This document shows positions 47,801-55,077 of a stretch of DNA of 64,000 bases, piece by piece. Under the pieces are notes generated by a model. The model saw only the letters and a program-made list of their open reading frames with translations, was not told where the DNA came from and did no database searches. A program made the position numbers and the translations under genes. How positions within the stretch are numbered: position 1 is the first letter of the stretch; every line of letters begins with the position of its first letter. Source of the DNA: Chryseobacterium sp. SSA4.19 (GTDB lineage: Bacteria > Bacteroidota > Bacteroidia > Flavobacteriales > Weeksellaceae); the NCBI RefSeq assembly GCF_022601875.1, contig NZ_JAKVIP010000002.1, positions 76,089-140,088 on the forward strand, given 5' to 3'.

Positions 47801-48237
47801 TGAGAAATCGCTTTAAAATCTTCTTTCTTCAAAACCTTTTCAGATAAAGCTCCTGCATAGGCTATAATTACTTTAGGAGACTTGCCTGAAGTAATCTTAT
47901 TAATTACTTCTGTTCTTAAAACCAGATTGGCATTCTGTGTCTTCTCTACCTGATAAGGTTCAAGATGGGTAGCCGGAAAATATAATACTTTGTCTTTTCC
48001 CAGAAGATTTTCCATTTCCGTATTGGCATATAATGCATCTTCTTTGTCATCCAAAAGGTAAAGAATATGTCTTTTTTGAGTAAGAAACAGTTCTGCGGCA
48101 AAAATGGAAACCGATGAGCCGGCACTTCCTTTTACAAAAAGATGTTGATGTGTTTCAAGTTGGTCAAAAATCTCTTTTCCAAATTCTTTCTGAAGGAGAT
48201 GCGGCAGGAAATTTTCGGTAATGGTTTTTAACGGCAT
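44863..48237 (-). CDS. mfd: Transcription-repair coupling factor
   Basis: A 1124-residue translocase that removes stalled RNA polymerase and recruits nucleotide-excision repair. The N-terminal UvrB-like part is followed by the RNA-polymerase-interaction domain (GDYIAHIDHGIGKFMGL near 437-453). The helicase core has CGDVGFGKTEVAVRAAF near 574-590 (Walker A), a DEEH box near 680, TLTATPIPRTLQFS near 706-719 and QMRGRVGRS near 845. The C-terminal TRCF domain completes it. Length is normal. A -7 box lies 61 bases upstream of the ATG. Confidence 0.97.
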   Translation of the reverse strand: MPLKTITENFLPHLLQKEFGKEIFDQLETHQHLFVKGSAGSSVSIFAAELFLTQKRHILYLLDDKEDALYANTEMENLLGKDKVLYFPATHLEPYQVEKTQNANLVLRTEVINKITSGKSPKVIIAYAGALSEKVLKKEDFKAISHHIKVGDQLDFNFVDELLHHYHFQQADFVSEPGEFSVRGGIVDVFSFSNEKPYRITFFGNEVESIKTFDIETQLSVSKINEFQLVSNMNFTVTGSRISLLQLLPEKSFVISKNGILCMQKLKTFYEKSLEKYEALSKDIAHRSPQELFISDQEFLFDYKKFKTVDLGSVQIEGLIEWTEIKLDQNPQLSFHKNFEMLAEDLEARQSEGYDTWISFSSEKQKERLELIFEELERELPFKSFTSELHEGFVDHGNKFSVYTDHQIFDRYQRYKAKNTFAKSEQLTLKDLMSLKIGDYIAHIDHGIGKFMGLVKVNNDGKIQECFKLTYKNGDLLYVSIHSLHKISKYNGPEGREIVLSKLGSPTWKSLKQKTKAKVKQIAFDLIKLYAQRKTAKGFAYTPDSYLQNELEASFLYEDTPDQEKATIDVKKDMEADTVMDRLVCGDVGFGKTEVAVRAAFKAATDGKQVAVLVPTTILAFQHYRSFKERLKDFPVNVAYVNRFRTAKQKSETLADLKNGKVDIIIGTHQLAGSAVKFKDLGLLIIDEEHKFGVSVKDKLKTLKNNVDTLTLTATPIPRTLQFSLMAARDLSVIKTPPPNRQPVDTHIIGFNEETIRDAVSYEIQRDGQVYFINNRIENLKDIAGLIQRLVPDARVITGHGQMEGKQLEKNVLDFMEGKYDVLVSTTIIESGVDVPNANTIFINDAQRFGMADLHQMRGRVGRSNRKAFCYLITPPYDMMTSDARKRLEAIEQFSDLGSGFQIAMKDLEIRGAGDLLGAEQSGFITEMGFETYQKLMQEALEELKDDQEFENLFENEEERNKLFKTTKDVNIDTDLELMLPDEYISNTEERLLLYQKLADIDNEKSLEQFEAELTDRFGPLPEEAKNLLKSVSLKWLAAEIGFEKIVMKNAVFLGYFPNNPQDKFYQTHKFRHIISYLTQNPREAQLKEKSGKEGNQLMMRKDNIVNVKEVNHLLKSILEKEKN

Positions 48238-48548
48238 AAATTATATAGATATAATGGCAAAATCGATTCCGGAGTTCCCGAAATCGTTTTCATGATAACA
48301 AAGATAATGCTAATTCTTCACAATAGACTTTTATCACCTTAAACGTACAGACAGAATAAATGATTAAGTGATAAATTAAATCCGATTATGATAGTATACA
48401 TAGATTAAGCCGCTAAATATCAATAATAAAACTATACATTTATAATTATTGCCAAAACTCCTGTGAATCGGTTAAAACATTTAATAAATATAAGAATGGC
48501 ACGCTGTTTGAAAAACTCCCTTTATCAAACTTAAAAAGAAATTATATT
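48238..48548. other. Intergenic region between divergent mfd and a lipoprotein gene
   Basis: A stretch of 311 bases without a gene. It holds the mfd -7 box (48299-48306). It also has an imperfect inverted repeat, TTTATCACCTTAA near 48330 and TTAAGTGATAAA at 48363-48374, of unclear use. No clear box was found for the rightward gene at 48549. Confidence 0.6.
48299..48306 (-). promoter_or_regulatory. -7 box of mfd
   Basis: TATCTTTG on the minus strand, 61 bases before the ATG. No TTTG at -33. Confidence 0.5.
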
Positions 48549-48941
48549 ATGAAAAAAGCACTTAGAATTTTAGGATTGTTCCTATTAACGTTTTTTGCAG
48601 TCACGACCATTACATCATGCAGCGATGACGATGATCCGGCAAACAATGACTTTTTTGCAGGCACATACAGAGGAAGTGTCGCGTATAATGGTGGTGGTGA
48701 TAACATCAGCTCTAATGACGGAAGCGTATTTGTAACTAAAATTGCCAGCGGAACAAAGTACAACTTCGCATTTTCTAATGGAATTCCTGATCTGAACGGA
48801 GTAGAATTTAACCAGCAGGGTGATAATACTCTGGTAATGGTTGGATCCACAGCAACATCATATATCAGAATTGATAATAATGATTTGAAAATACTTTATA
48901 TAAAAGACGGTAAAACCTGGACCGCTAACTGTACCAGATAA
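48549..48941 (+). CDS. Small lipoprotein, unknown function
   Basis: A 130-residue protein with a lipoprotein signal (LGLFLLTFFAVTTITSC, Cys24) followed directly by the acidic run SDDDDPA, the type of segment that can direct lipoproteins to the cell surface in Bacteroidota. The mature part is a short strand-rich domain (FFAGTYRGSVAYNG, then TLVMVGSTATSYIRID). No family is recognised. It is a single gene with its own terminator. Confidence 0.75.
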   Translation: MKKALRILGLFLLTFFAVTTITSCSDDDDPANNDFFAGTYRGSVAYNGGGDNISSNDGSVFVTKIASGTKYNFAFSNGIPDLNGVEFNQQGDNTLVMVGSTATSYIRIDNNDLKILYIKDGKTWTANCTR

Positions 48942-48965
48942 GCCAACGCTTAGATCTTTACTTAC

Positions 48966-49000
48966 AGCCTGCTTTCTTAAAAGAAGCAGGCTTTTTCTTT
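48966..49000 (+). terminator. Terminator of the small lipoprotein gene
   Basis: AGCCTGCTT and its partner AAGCAGGCT with a small bulge, then a T-rich run, about 25 bases after the stop. Confidence 0.85.
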
Positions 49001-49125
49001 ACTACTTCCGGATATTTGAAATTCATATTCCATTGCATCCTTATTAAAACTATTTAATATTTTTTTAAGCTCTGATAAACTTTAGTTAAGTTTCTGAAAA
49101 GCAGATTTTAAGTCCGGATTTTGTA

Positions 49126-49133
49126 TACCTTTG
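49126..49133 (+). promoter_or_regulatory. -7 box of the Lys-rich repeat protein gene
   Basis: TACCTTTG, a perfect -7 box, 20 bases before the ATG at 49154. Confidence 0.55.
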
Positions 49134-49153
49134 AAGTAACAAAACAAAAACAT

Positions 49154-49426
49154 ATGAAAAAATTATTATCAGCAATGTCAGTCATATTAGGACTTGGCTT
49201 TGCAACGGCTCAGCAAACGGCTCCTGCAAAAAAAGCTGCTGCTCCACAGACAGTAAAAACAGCGAAAACTACAAAGCCGGCTGCTATGGCGGCTACAGAA
49301 AAACCGGCAACTGCTCCTGCAACTGCTAAAATGAAAAAAGACGGAACTCCGGATAAAAGATATAACGCAAATAAACATCTTAAAAAGGACGGCACACCAG
49401 ACAAGAGATACAAAGCAAATAAATAA
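49154..49426 (+). CDS. Secreted Ala/Lys-rich protein with KKDGTPDKRY repeats
   Basis: A 90-residue protein from ATG 49154. The frame is open from 49121, but that codon lies within the -7 box, and the signal peptide (MKKLLSAMSVILGLGFATAQ) begins at 49154. The mature part is rich in Ala, Lys, Thr and Pro (about 20-58), then has two copies of LKKDGTPDKRY-x-ANK (first copy MKKDGTPDKRYNANK). Similar short repeats occur in small flavobacterial proteins whose role is unknown. Charge and lack of hydrophobic core suggest a disordered periplasmic or secreted peptide. Confidence 0.75.
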   Translation: MKKLLSAMSVILGLGFATAQQTAPAKKAAAPQTVKTAKTTKPAAMAATEKPATAPATAKMKKDGTPDKRYNANKHLKKDGTPDKRYKANK

Positions 49427-49541
49427 ACTCATATATAGTTGTTATTTTCATAATCAAATTTCGAAGAACCGATGACCACTCATTCATCGGTTTTTTTATT
49501 GTATATTTTATAAAAGTGATGACAGATTCTTAAGTTATTTA

Positions 49542-49549
49542 TACATTTG
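49542..49549 (+). promoter_or_regulatory. -7 box directly before the GH3-family gene
   Basis: TACATTTG, a perfect -7 box, ending 4 bases before the ATG at 49554. The transcript would be leaderless or nearly so. Confidence 0.5.
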
Positions 49550-49553
49550 AATC

Positions 49554-51053
49554 ATGTTACATTTCCTAAAGAAAACAGCGGCATTAATCTGGGCAAAAAA
49601 GCATGTCCGCCATACTGAAGAATTTAAAAAGAATGCTGAAAAAAACCAGGAAGAACTTCTGCTTTCACTGGTACATACTGCTAAGAAAACACTTTTCGGA
49701 AGGGAACATGATTTTGAAAATATTAAAACCGTAAAAGATTTCCAGGAAAAAGTGCAGGTTTCCGACTATGAAGATTTGAAACCCTATATTGAAAGGGTAA
49801 AGAAAGGCCAGGCCAATATTCTCTGGATAGAAATTCCTGAATATTTCGCCAAAACTTCGGGCACAACTTCGGGTTCAAAATACATCCCTATTTCTAAAGA
49901 AGGCATGCCTTTCCAGGTAAAAGGGGCTCAAAGTGCGCTTTTCCATTATATTGTTAAAAAAAACAATGCTGATTTTGTAAACGGCAAAATGATCTTTCTG
50001 CAGGGAAGTCCTGAACTGAAAGAAGTTTTCGGAATAAAAACAGGACGCCTTTCAGGAATTGTAGCCCACCATATTCCTAAATATTTACAGAAAAACAGGC
50101 TTCCGAGCTGGGAAACCAATATGATGGAAGACTGGGAAGCGAAAGTGGACAGGATTGTTGAGGAAACCGAAAAAGAAAATATGACCCTGATCTCCGGAAT
50201 ACCGCCCTGGCTTATTATGTACTTTGAAAAACTGACTGAAAAACACGGCAGAAAAATCAAGCAGATCTTTCCAGGTCTTCAGTTAATCGTGACAGGCGGT
50301 GTCAATTATGAACCTTATCGCGATAAAATGGAAGACTTACTTGGAGGGAGTGTGGATATTGTGCAGACATTCCCGGCTTCTGAAGGCTTTTTTGCATTCC
50401 AGGATGATTATACAAAGGAGGGACTGCTGCTTTTGACCCATCACGGTATTTTTTATGAATTCATTCCGCTGGAAGACTATGGAAAACGGGATGCGAGAAG
50501 ACTGACACTAAAAGATATCGAACTGCATAAAGACTATGCACTGATACTAACAACCAATTCAGGATTATGGGCATACTCAATTGGGGATGTAATACGTTTT
50601 ATTGATAAAGATCCATACAGAATTCTGGTCAGCGGAAGAACTAAGCATTTTACTTCAGCATTCGGAGAACACGTTATTGCTTTTGAAGTGGAAGAGGCTA
50701 TGAAAGCAACCCTGGAAAAATTTCCGGCACAGATTACAGAGTTTCATCTTGCCCCGCAGGTCAATCCTGAAGAAGGGCTTCCTTATCATGAATGGCTTAT
50801 TGAGTTCGAAAAAGAACCCGAAAATACGGATGCTTTTAGAACTGAGCTTGATCACCAATTAAGAAAGCGCAATACCTATTATGATGATCTGATTTCCGGA
50901 AATATTTTGCAGCCCTTACATATTACCTATCTGAAAAAACATGCCTTTCATGAATATGCAAAATCACAGGGAAAACTGGGAGGACAGAATAAAACACCAA
51001 GGTTGGCAAACGACAGAAAAATTGCCGATTTATTGGAAATACATAAACGTTGA
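49554..51053 (+). CDS. GH3-family (acyl-adenylating) protein
   Basis: A 499-residue protein of the GH3 family, whose plant members join amino acids to acyl acids through an acyl-AMP intermediate. The ATP-binding motif FAKTSGTTSGSKYIPIS lies near 101-117. Further matches are IVTGGVNYEPYRDKME near 246-261 and YSIGDVIRFID near 342-352, followed by VSGRTKHFTSAFGEHV. Bacterial GH3 proteins are common in Bacteroidota but their substrates are mostly unknown. The gene stands alone, with a -7 box immediately before the ATG. It appears complete. Confidence 0.92.
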   Translation: MLHFLKKTAALIWAKKHVRHTEEFKKNAEKNQEELLLSLVHTAKKTLFGREHDFENIKTVKDFQEKVQVSDYEDLKPYIERVKKGQANILWIEIPEYFAKTSGTTSGSKYIPISKEGMPFQVKGAQSALFHYIVKKNNADFVNGKMIFLQGSPELKEVFGIKTGRLSGIVAHHIPKYLQKNRLPSWETNMMEDWEAKVDRIVEETEKENMTLISGIPPWLIMYFEKLTEKHGRKIKQIFPGLQLIVTGGVNYEPYRDKMEDLLGGSVDIVQTFPASEGFFAFQDDYTKEGLLLLTHHGIFYEFIPLEDYGKRDARRLTLKDIELHKDYALILTTNSGLWAYSIGDVIRFIDKDPYRILVSGRTKHFTSAFGEHVIAFEVEEAMKATLEKFPAQITEFHLAPQVNPEEGLPYHEWLIEFEKEPENTDAFRTELDHQLRKRNTYYDDLISGNILQPLHITYLKKHAFHEYAKSQGKLGGQNKTPRLANDRKIADLLEIHKR

Positions 51054-51096
51054 ACAGATTTTTTCAATTCCGGAAACGTATATTCGAAAAAAATTA

Positions 51097-51104
51097 TAAA
51101 TTTG
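51097..51104 (+). promoter_or_regulatory. -7 box of the gene at 51123
   Basis: TAAATTTG, a perfect -7 box, 18 bases before the ATG. Confidence 0.5.
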
Positions 51105-51122
51105 AAAAATTAAAAAATAATA

Positions 51123-51488
51123 ATGAGAGCATCTGTACTTTTAAAATCATCTTTACTGACATCATTGTTTGTGATCTCGTCTTGCGCCACTACGAAATAC
51201 ACAGAAGATACAGCAAAGAATGATTACTCTAATCTTGAAGCTGGAAAAATGTATACGGTAATGATGAAAGACGGTTCAAAGAATGAAAAAATGTTATTCC
51301 GTAATGTAGACGGCGATAACCTGATCGGGACTGCCGGAAAAAAAGACAGTACAGTAGTTACCATTCCTAAAGCCAATGTAGCTGCGGTACGAGACAGCCG
51401 TAAAGCAAGAATTACTGCAGGTGCTGTAGTCATCGGAGCAGCAGGCGTTGCAGCATTGGTATTGAGTTCATCAAGGGCTGATCATTAA
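51123..51488 (+). CDS. Small lipoprotein with a C-terminal membrane-type segment
   Basis: A 121-residue protein with a lipoprotein signal ending FVISSC (Cys21). A small strand-rich part follows (AGKMYTVMMKDGSKNEKMLF, about 40-60). The C-terminus has a hydrophobic Ala/Gly-rich stretch (ITAGAVVIGAAGVAALVLS, about 96-114) that could be a membrane helix. No family name is certain. It resembles small bacterial lipoproteins with a glycine-zipper-like tail. Its own hairpin terminator follows. Confidence 0.7.
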   Translation: MRASVLLKSSLLTSLFVISSCATTKYTEDTAKNDYSNLEAGKMYTVMMKDGSKNEKMLFRNVDGDNLIGTAGKKDSTVVTIPKANVAAVRDSRKARITAGAVVIGAAGVAALVLSSSRADH

Positions 51489-51545
51489 AATAGATTTTAT
51501 CTTTTAAATCTTATTCAATTTTTCATTTAAAAAAAAACGATAAGC

Positions 51546-51577
51546 ATACCCTCGAATCAATATTTGAGGGTATTTTT
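51546..51577 (+). terminator. Terminator of the small lipoprotein gene at 51123
   Basis: TACCCTC (51547-51553) and GAGGGTA (51566-51572) with a 12-base loop, then five T. The end of the hairpin and T tract overlap a -7-like box (TATTTTTG, 51571-51578). Confidence 0.8.
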
Positions 51578-51578
51578 G
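51571..51578 (+). promoter_or_regulatory. Possible -7 box inside the terminator tail, before the MFS gene
   Basis: TATTTTTG matches the consensus but is also the terminator's T tract. It ends 4 bases before the ATG at 51583, so it would give a leaderless message. The double reading makes it uncertain. Confidence 0.3.
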
Positions 51579-51582
51579 TCGG

Positions 51583-52818
51583 ATGATCTCATTTACTCCA
51601 CTACAGACCTTAAAAAATATTGAATTCAGGCATCTTCTTACGGGAAGATTTTTTATTGTTCTGGCTTTCAGAATGCTGGCAACCTTATTAGGATGGTGGG
51701 TCTATCAGTTAACGAAAGACCCCTTTTCAATCGGGCTGATCGGGCTTTCCGAAGTCATCCCAGCAGTAAGCTGCGCTTTGTATGCAGGGCACGTTATCGA
51801 TATGAATGAAAAGAAAAGGCTACTTCTGATATGTAACTATGCTTATATCTTCCTAATCGGATTACTGCTGATACCGGCATTCCTTAATGTTGAACTACAC
51901 TTTACGGGACATCAGATTACTTATTTTATTTATGGCGTTATTTTTTTTACAGGAATTGCAAGAGCTTTTATCGGACCGATTGTCCCTTCCATGATTCCTA
52001 AAATCGTAAAAAAAGAAAATCTGCCGAATGCCGTTACTTTAAACCAGGCAACTTTCCTTATTTCTTCCGTATGCGGCCATGCGGCAGGAGGTTTCCTGAT
52101 CGGGTTCTTCGGAGTAAAATGGACATTGGTCGTAGTGATTTTACTGATATTTTCAGCTTCATTATTTTTTTTCCGGTTAAATAAGCAGCACTCTGAATAC
52201 AAAAAAGAGAATATTGACGTTATAGAAAGTATGCGCGAAGGAATTTCTTATATTTTTAAAACCAAAGAAATTTTGGGAGCGCTGTGTCTTGATATGTTTG
52301 CTGTTCTTTTCGGTGGTGCCATTGCCATGATTCCGGTCTACGCTTCAGACATCCTGAAAGTAGGCGCAGAAGGCTTCGGATTATTGAATGCTGCATCTGA
52401 TATCGGATCCATGTGCATCATTATTATATTATCAATAATCCCTTTAAGAAGGAATCAGGGTAAAATTCTACTGGCTGCTGTAACAGGATTCGGTCTTTGT
52501 ATCATCGGATTCGGATTGTCTCATCTGTACTGGCTTTCTTTTATGTTTCTGATGCTAAGCGGAATGCTGGACGGAATTTCCGTAGTGATCAGAGGAACGA
52601 TTGTTCAGCTTAAAACTCCGGATCATATCAGAGGCCGCGTTTTAAGTGTGAATTCGATATTTATTATGTCGAGCAATGAAATGGGACAATTTGAAAGCGG
52701 TTTAATGGCAAAAATGCTTGGTGTAGTACGCTCCGTTGTTTTTGGAGGAACCATGACAGTACTGGTTGCGTTATTTGTAGGAAGCACCAATTCGAAATTA
52801 AGAAAAATGCAATATTAA
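51583..52818 (+). CDS. Major facilitator superfamily transporter, putative exporter
   Basis: A 411-residue membrane protein with twelve predicted hydrophobic segments. It resembles the MFS_3/enterobactin-exporter-like group: LLGWWVYQLTKDPFSIGLIG near 36-55, then IDMNEKKRLLLICNYAY in the first cytosolic loop, and KTPDHIRGRVLSVNSIF near 345-361 in the last loop. Members of this group move siderophores or drugs out of the cell, but the substrate is not shown here. The gene is alone between two terminators or promoters. Confidence 0.88.
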   Translation: MISFTPLQTLKNIEFRHLLTGRFFIVLAFRMLATLLGWWVYQLTKDPFSIGLIGLSEVIPAVSCALYAGHVIDMNEKKRLLLICNYAYIFLIGLLLIPAFLNVELHFTGHQITYFIYGVIFFTGIARAFIGPIVPSMIPKIVKKENLPNAVTLNQATFLISSVCGHAAGGFLIGFFGVKWTLVVVILLIFSASLFFFRLNKQHSEYKKENIDVIESMREGISYIFKTKEILGALCLDMFAVLFGGAIAMIPVYASDILKVGAEGFGLLNAASDIGSMCIIIILSIIPLRRNQGKILLAAVTGFGLCIIGFGLSHLYWLSFMFLMLSGMLDGISVVIRGTIVQLKTPDHIRGRVLSVNSIFIMSSNEMGQFESGLMAKMLGVVRSVVFGGTMTVLVALFVGSTNSKLRKMQY

Positions 52819-52880
52819 AAGCATATATACCATTTTATTAAATTAATCCTAAAAACTTTAATTTAAAATTAATAATTTTT

Positions 52881-52888
52881 TATATTTG
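52881..52888 (+). promoter_or_regulatory. -7 box of the first T9SS surface protein gene
   Basis: TATATTTG, a perfect -7 box, 20 bases before the ATG at 52909. Confidence 0.5.
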
Positions 52889-52908
52889 TAATATAAAATT
52901 TCCCCTTC

Positions 52909-54987
52909 ATGAAAAAAACTTTACTCATTTTTCTGAGCATTCTGGCTCAGATGTTTTACGCACAGTCAGACTGTACTTCTGCCCTTGCCGTCTGCGGGAA
53001 TTCTAGCCTCTCCTATACACCGAGCGGATTCGGAAATACTCAGGAAAGCCCTTTGGGTAACGGATGCCTTTCTACCGAACACTTTTCTGTATGGTATACC
53101 TTTACCGCCTCGACAAGCGGGACACTTACCTTTCTGATCACGCCGAATGCCCAAGCCGATTATGACTGGGCCGTTTTCGGACCGAACAAAGCCTGCGGCA
53201 GTCTTGGCACACCCATAAGATGCTCTTATGCAGCACCTTCCGGCACAGGACTTACAGGACTTAATATGACTGCTACCGACACTACTGAAGGGGCAGGAGG
53301 TGACGGCTTTGTAAAGTATCTGGATGTAATAGCCGGAGAAACCTACTATCTGATTGTGGATAACTTTTCAGCCAATGCCAACGGATTCGTATTAAGCTGG
53401 GGCGGTACTGCTACCCTGTCTTCTCCGTTTAACTCTACGATTCAGCCTAATCCTTTCATCCCTCCGGGAACTGCAAACCCTACTCCGGGAGGCCCAAATG
53501 AAGTGATTATCTGTACCGATCCTGCTGTATTTGACTTTTCAACATTGACCTCAGGTATTATTAACAATAATCCGAATTTTACCGTAAGCTATCATACAAA
53601 TCCCAATGATGCACTTACCGGCAACAACCCGATTACAACTCCTCAAACAGTAAGTACTACTGCGGTATATTATTACAGCATCAGCTACCTGGATCCTGCT
53701 AACCCAAACAGTGCAATCAGCAAGTGTAAGCAGACAGGAACCTTCAAGTTTAAACAAGGAAATATTTCAGCTACTGATGTCACTCTGACTGAGTGTAATA
53801 ATAACAACCAGGGAACTGCGGTATTTGACCTTAGCTCCGCCAATGTATTGCCTACTGATCCAACAGCCATTAAAAAATATTATCCTACCATGGCTGACCT
53901 GAATGCAGGAACTAATGAAATTACCAATCCTTACAATTTCACTTCATCTACCGGTAAGATATATGTAAAAGTAGAAACCCTGCAAGGCTGTTCCGATGTT
54001 GCTGAAATCACGTTAGCTTTTTATGCTGATTTCACAGTAACCGAAGCTACTTTGAGATCATGTTTTATTGAAACAAACCCTTCAACGGCTTTGTTTAATC
54101 TTAATACGGCCGCCGTAACAACACTGGCAGGAGCTGTTAAAACTTATTATCCTTCTGTAGCGGATGCTATAAACGGAACTAATGAAATCTTACCTGCGAC
54201 TACTTATATTGCACCTAACGGCGTTGTGTTTGTTAAGGTAACGGATGCAAACGGATGTTATAAAATCGTTAAAGTAACTTTAATTGTATTACCACCTGTT
54301 TATTCAAGTGTTCTTGAAGACAAGATTATCTGTATGGAAGATACGACAACACTGGATGCCGGCCCTGGATTCACAGGCTACAAGTGGAGTACCGGCGCGA
54401 CTACGCAGTCAATTACCGATGTTACGGTAGGGACATACTGGGTAGAACTCAAAACCGGGGATTGTATTGCCAGACAAGCGGTTAAAGTATACCCTTCCGA
54501 GCAACCTGTTATTTCAAATATTGACATTACCAACACAACCATTACGGTAAATGTTTTAGGCGGAGCTGCTCCATACAAATATTCAATTGATGGGATTAAC
54601 TGGCAGGATTCCAATATCTTTAACAATATACCAAGAGGTGATCATACGGTTTACGTGAAGGATGGTTATGACTGTGATCCGATTACGGTAACTGTTGTAG
54701 TGCCGAATCTGATTAATGTGATCACGCCAAACGGAGACGGAGTGAATGATGTGATTGATTATTCTGCATTAGCCGGCAAACAAAACTTAATTTTAAGTAT
54801 TTTTGACCGATACGGAGTAAAGGTTGCCCAGGCCGATAAAACCAACGGATTCAAATGGGACGGGACTACCGGAGGCAAGAAAGTATCTACCGGAACATAT
54901 TGGTACTCTGTAACGTGGAATGAAAATGACAAAAAGAATACTCCATTCAAATTTTCAGGATGGGTGATGGTAAAAAACAGAGACTAA
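52909..54987 (+). CDS. T9SS type B surface protein 1 (CUB-like N-terminus)
   Basis: A 692-residue secreted protein with signal peptide MKKTLLIFLSILAQMFYAQ. Residues about 20-165 form a strand-rich domain with EHFSVWYTFTASTSGTLTF and DYDWAVFGP, as in many gliding or adhesion proteins of Bacteroidota. Two 80-90-residue repeats follow (TECNNNNQGTAVFDL near 290, and LRSCFIETNPSTALFNL near 382). After them comes IICMEDTTTLDAGPGF and an Ig-like part with YSIDGINWQDSN. The last 85 residues are a type B sorting domain: NVITPNGDGVND, then FDRYG, FKWDGT and TYWYSVTW. Type IX secretion exports such proteins to the surface or medium. N-terminus pairs with protein 2, C-terminus with protein 4. Confidence 0.92.
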   Translation: MKKTLLIFLSILAQMFYAQSDCTSALAVCGNSSLSYTPSGFGNTQESPLGNGCLSTEHFSVWYTFTASTSGTLTFLITPNAQADYDWAVFGPNKACGSLGTPIRCSYAAPSGTGLTGLNMTATDTTEGAGGDGFVKYLDVIAGETYYLIVDNFSANANGFVLSWGGTATLSSPFNSTIQPNPFIPPGTANPTPGGPNEVIICTDPAVFDFSTLTSGIINNNPNFTVSYHTNPNDALTGNNPITTPQTVSTTAVYYYSISYLDPANPNSAISKCKQTGTFKFKQGNISATDVTLTECNNNNQGTAVFDLSSANVLPTDPTAIKKYYPTMADLNAGTNEITNPYNFTSSTGKIYVKVETLQGCSDVAEITLAFYADFTVTEATLRSCFIETNPSTALFNLNTAAVTTLAGAVKTYYPSVADAINGTNEILPATTYIAPNGVVFVKVTDANGCYKIVKVTLIVLPPVYSSVLEDKIICMEDTTTLDAGPGFTGYKWSTGATTQSITDVTVGTYWVELKTGDCIARQAVKVYPSEQPVISNIDITNTTITVNVLGGAAPYKYSIDGINWQDSNIFNNIPRGDHTVYVKDGYDCDPITVTVVVPNLINVITPNGDGVNDVIDYSALAGKQNLILSIFDRYGVKVAQADKTNGFKWDGTTGGKKVSTGTYWYSVTWNENDKKNTPFKFSGWVMVKNRD

Positions 54988-55005
54988 TTCTTAAACAACT
55001 AAAGA

Positions 55006-55034
55006 AAAACCGCTTTTTCCAGGCGGTTTTTTTC
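55006..55034 (+). terminator. Terminator after T9SS protein 1
   Basis: AAACCGC and GCGGTTT around a 9-base loop, then seven or more T, about 20 bases after the stop. Confidence 0.82.
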
Positions 55035-55077
55035 ACATTCTAATAAGTCTAATACTATTTAATAAAAATCATTTCTA

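Noticed and set aside
52816..52880. A -33 TTTG for the first T9SS gene
   Set aside because: Only TTTA is found at the right distance, so only the -7 box is claimed.
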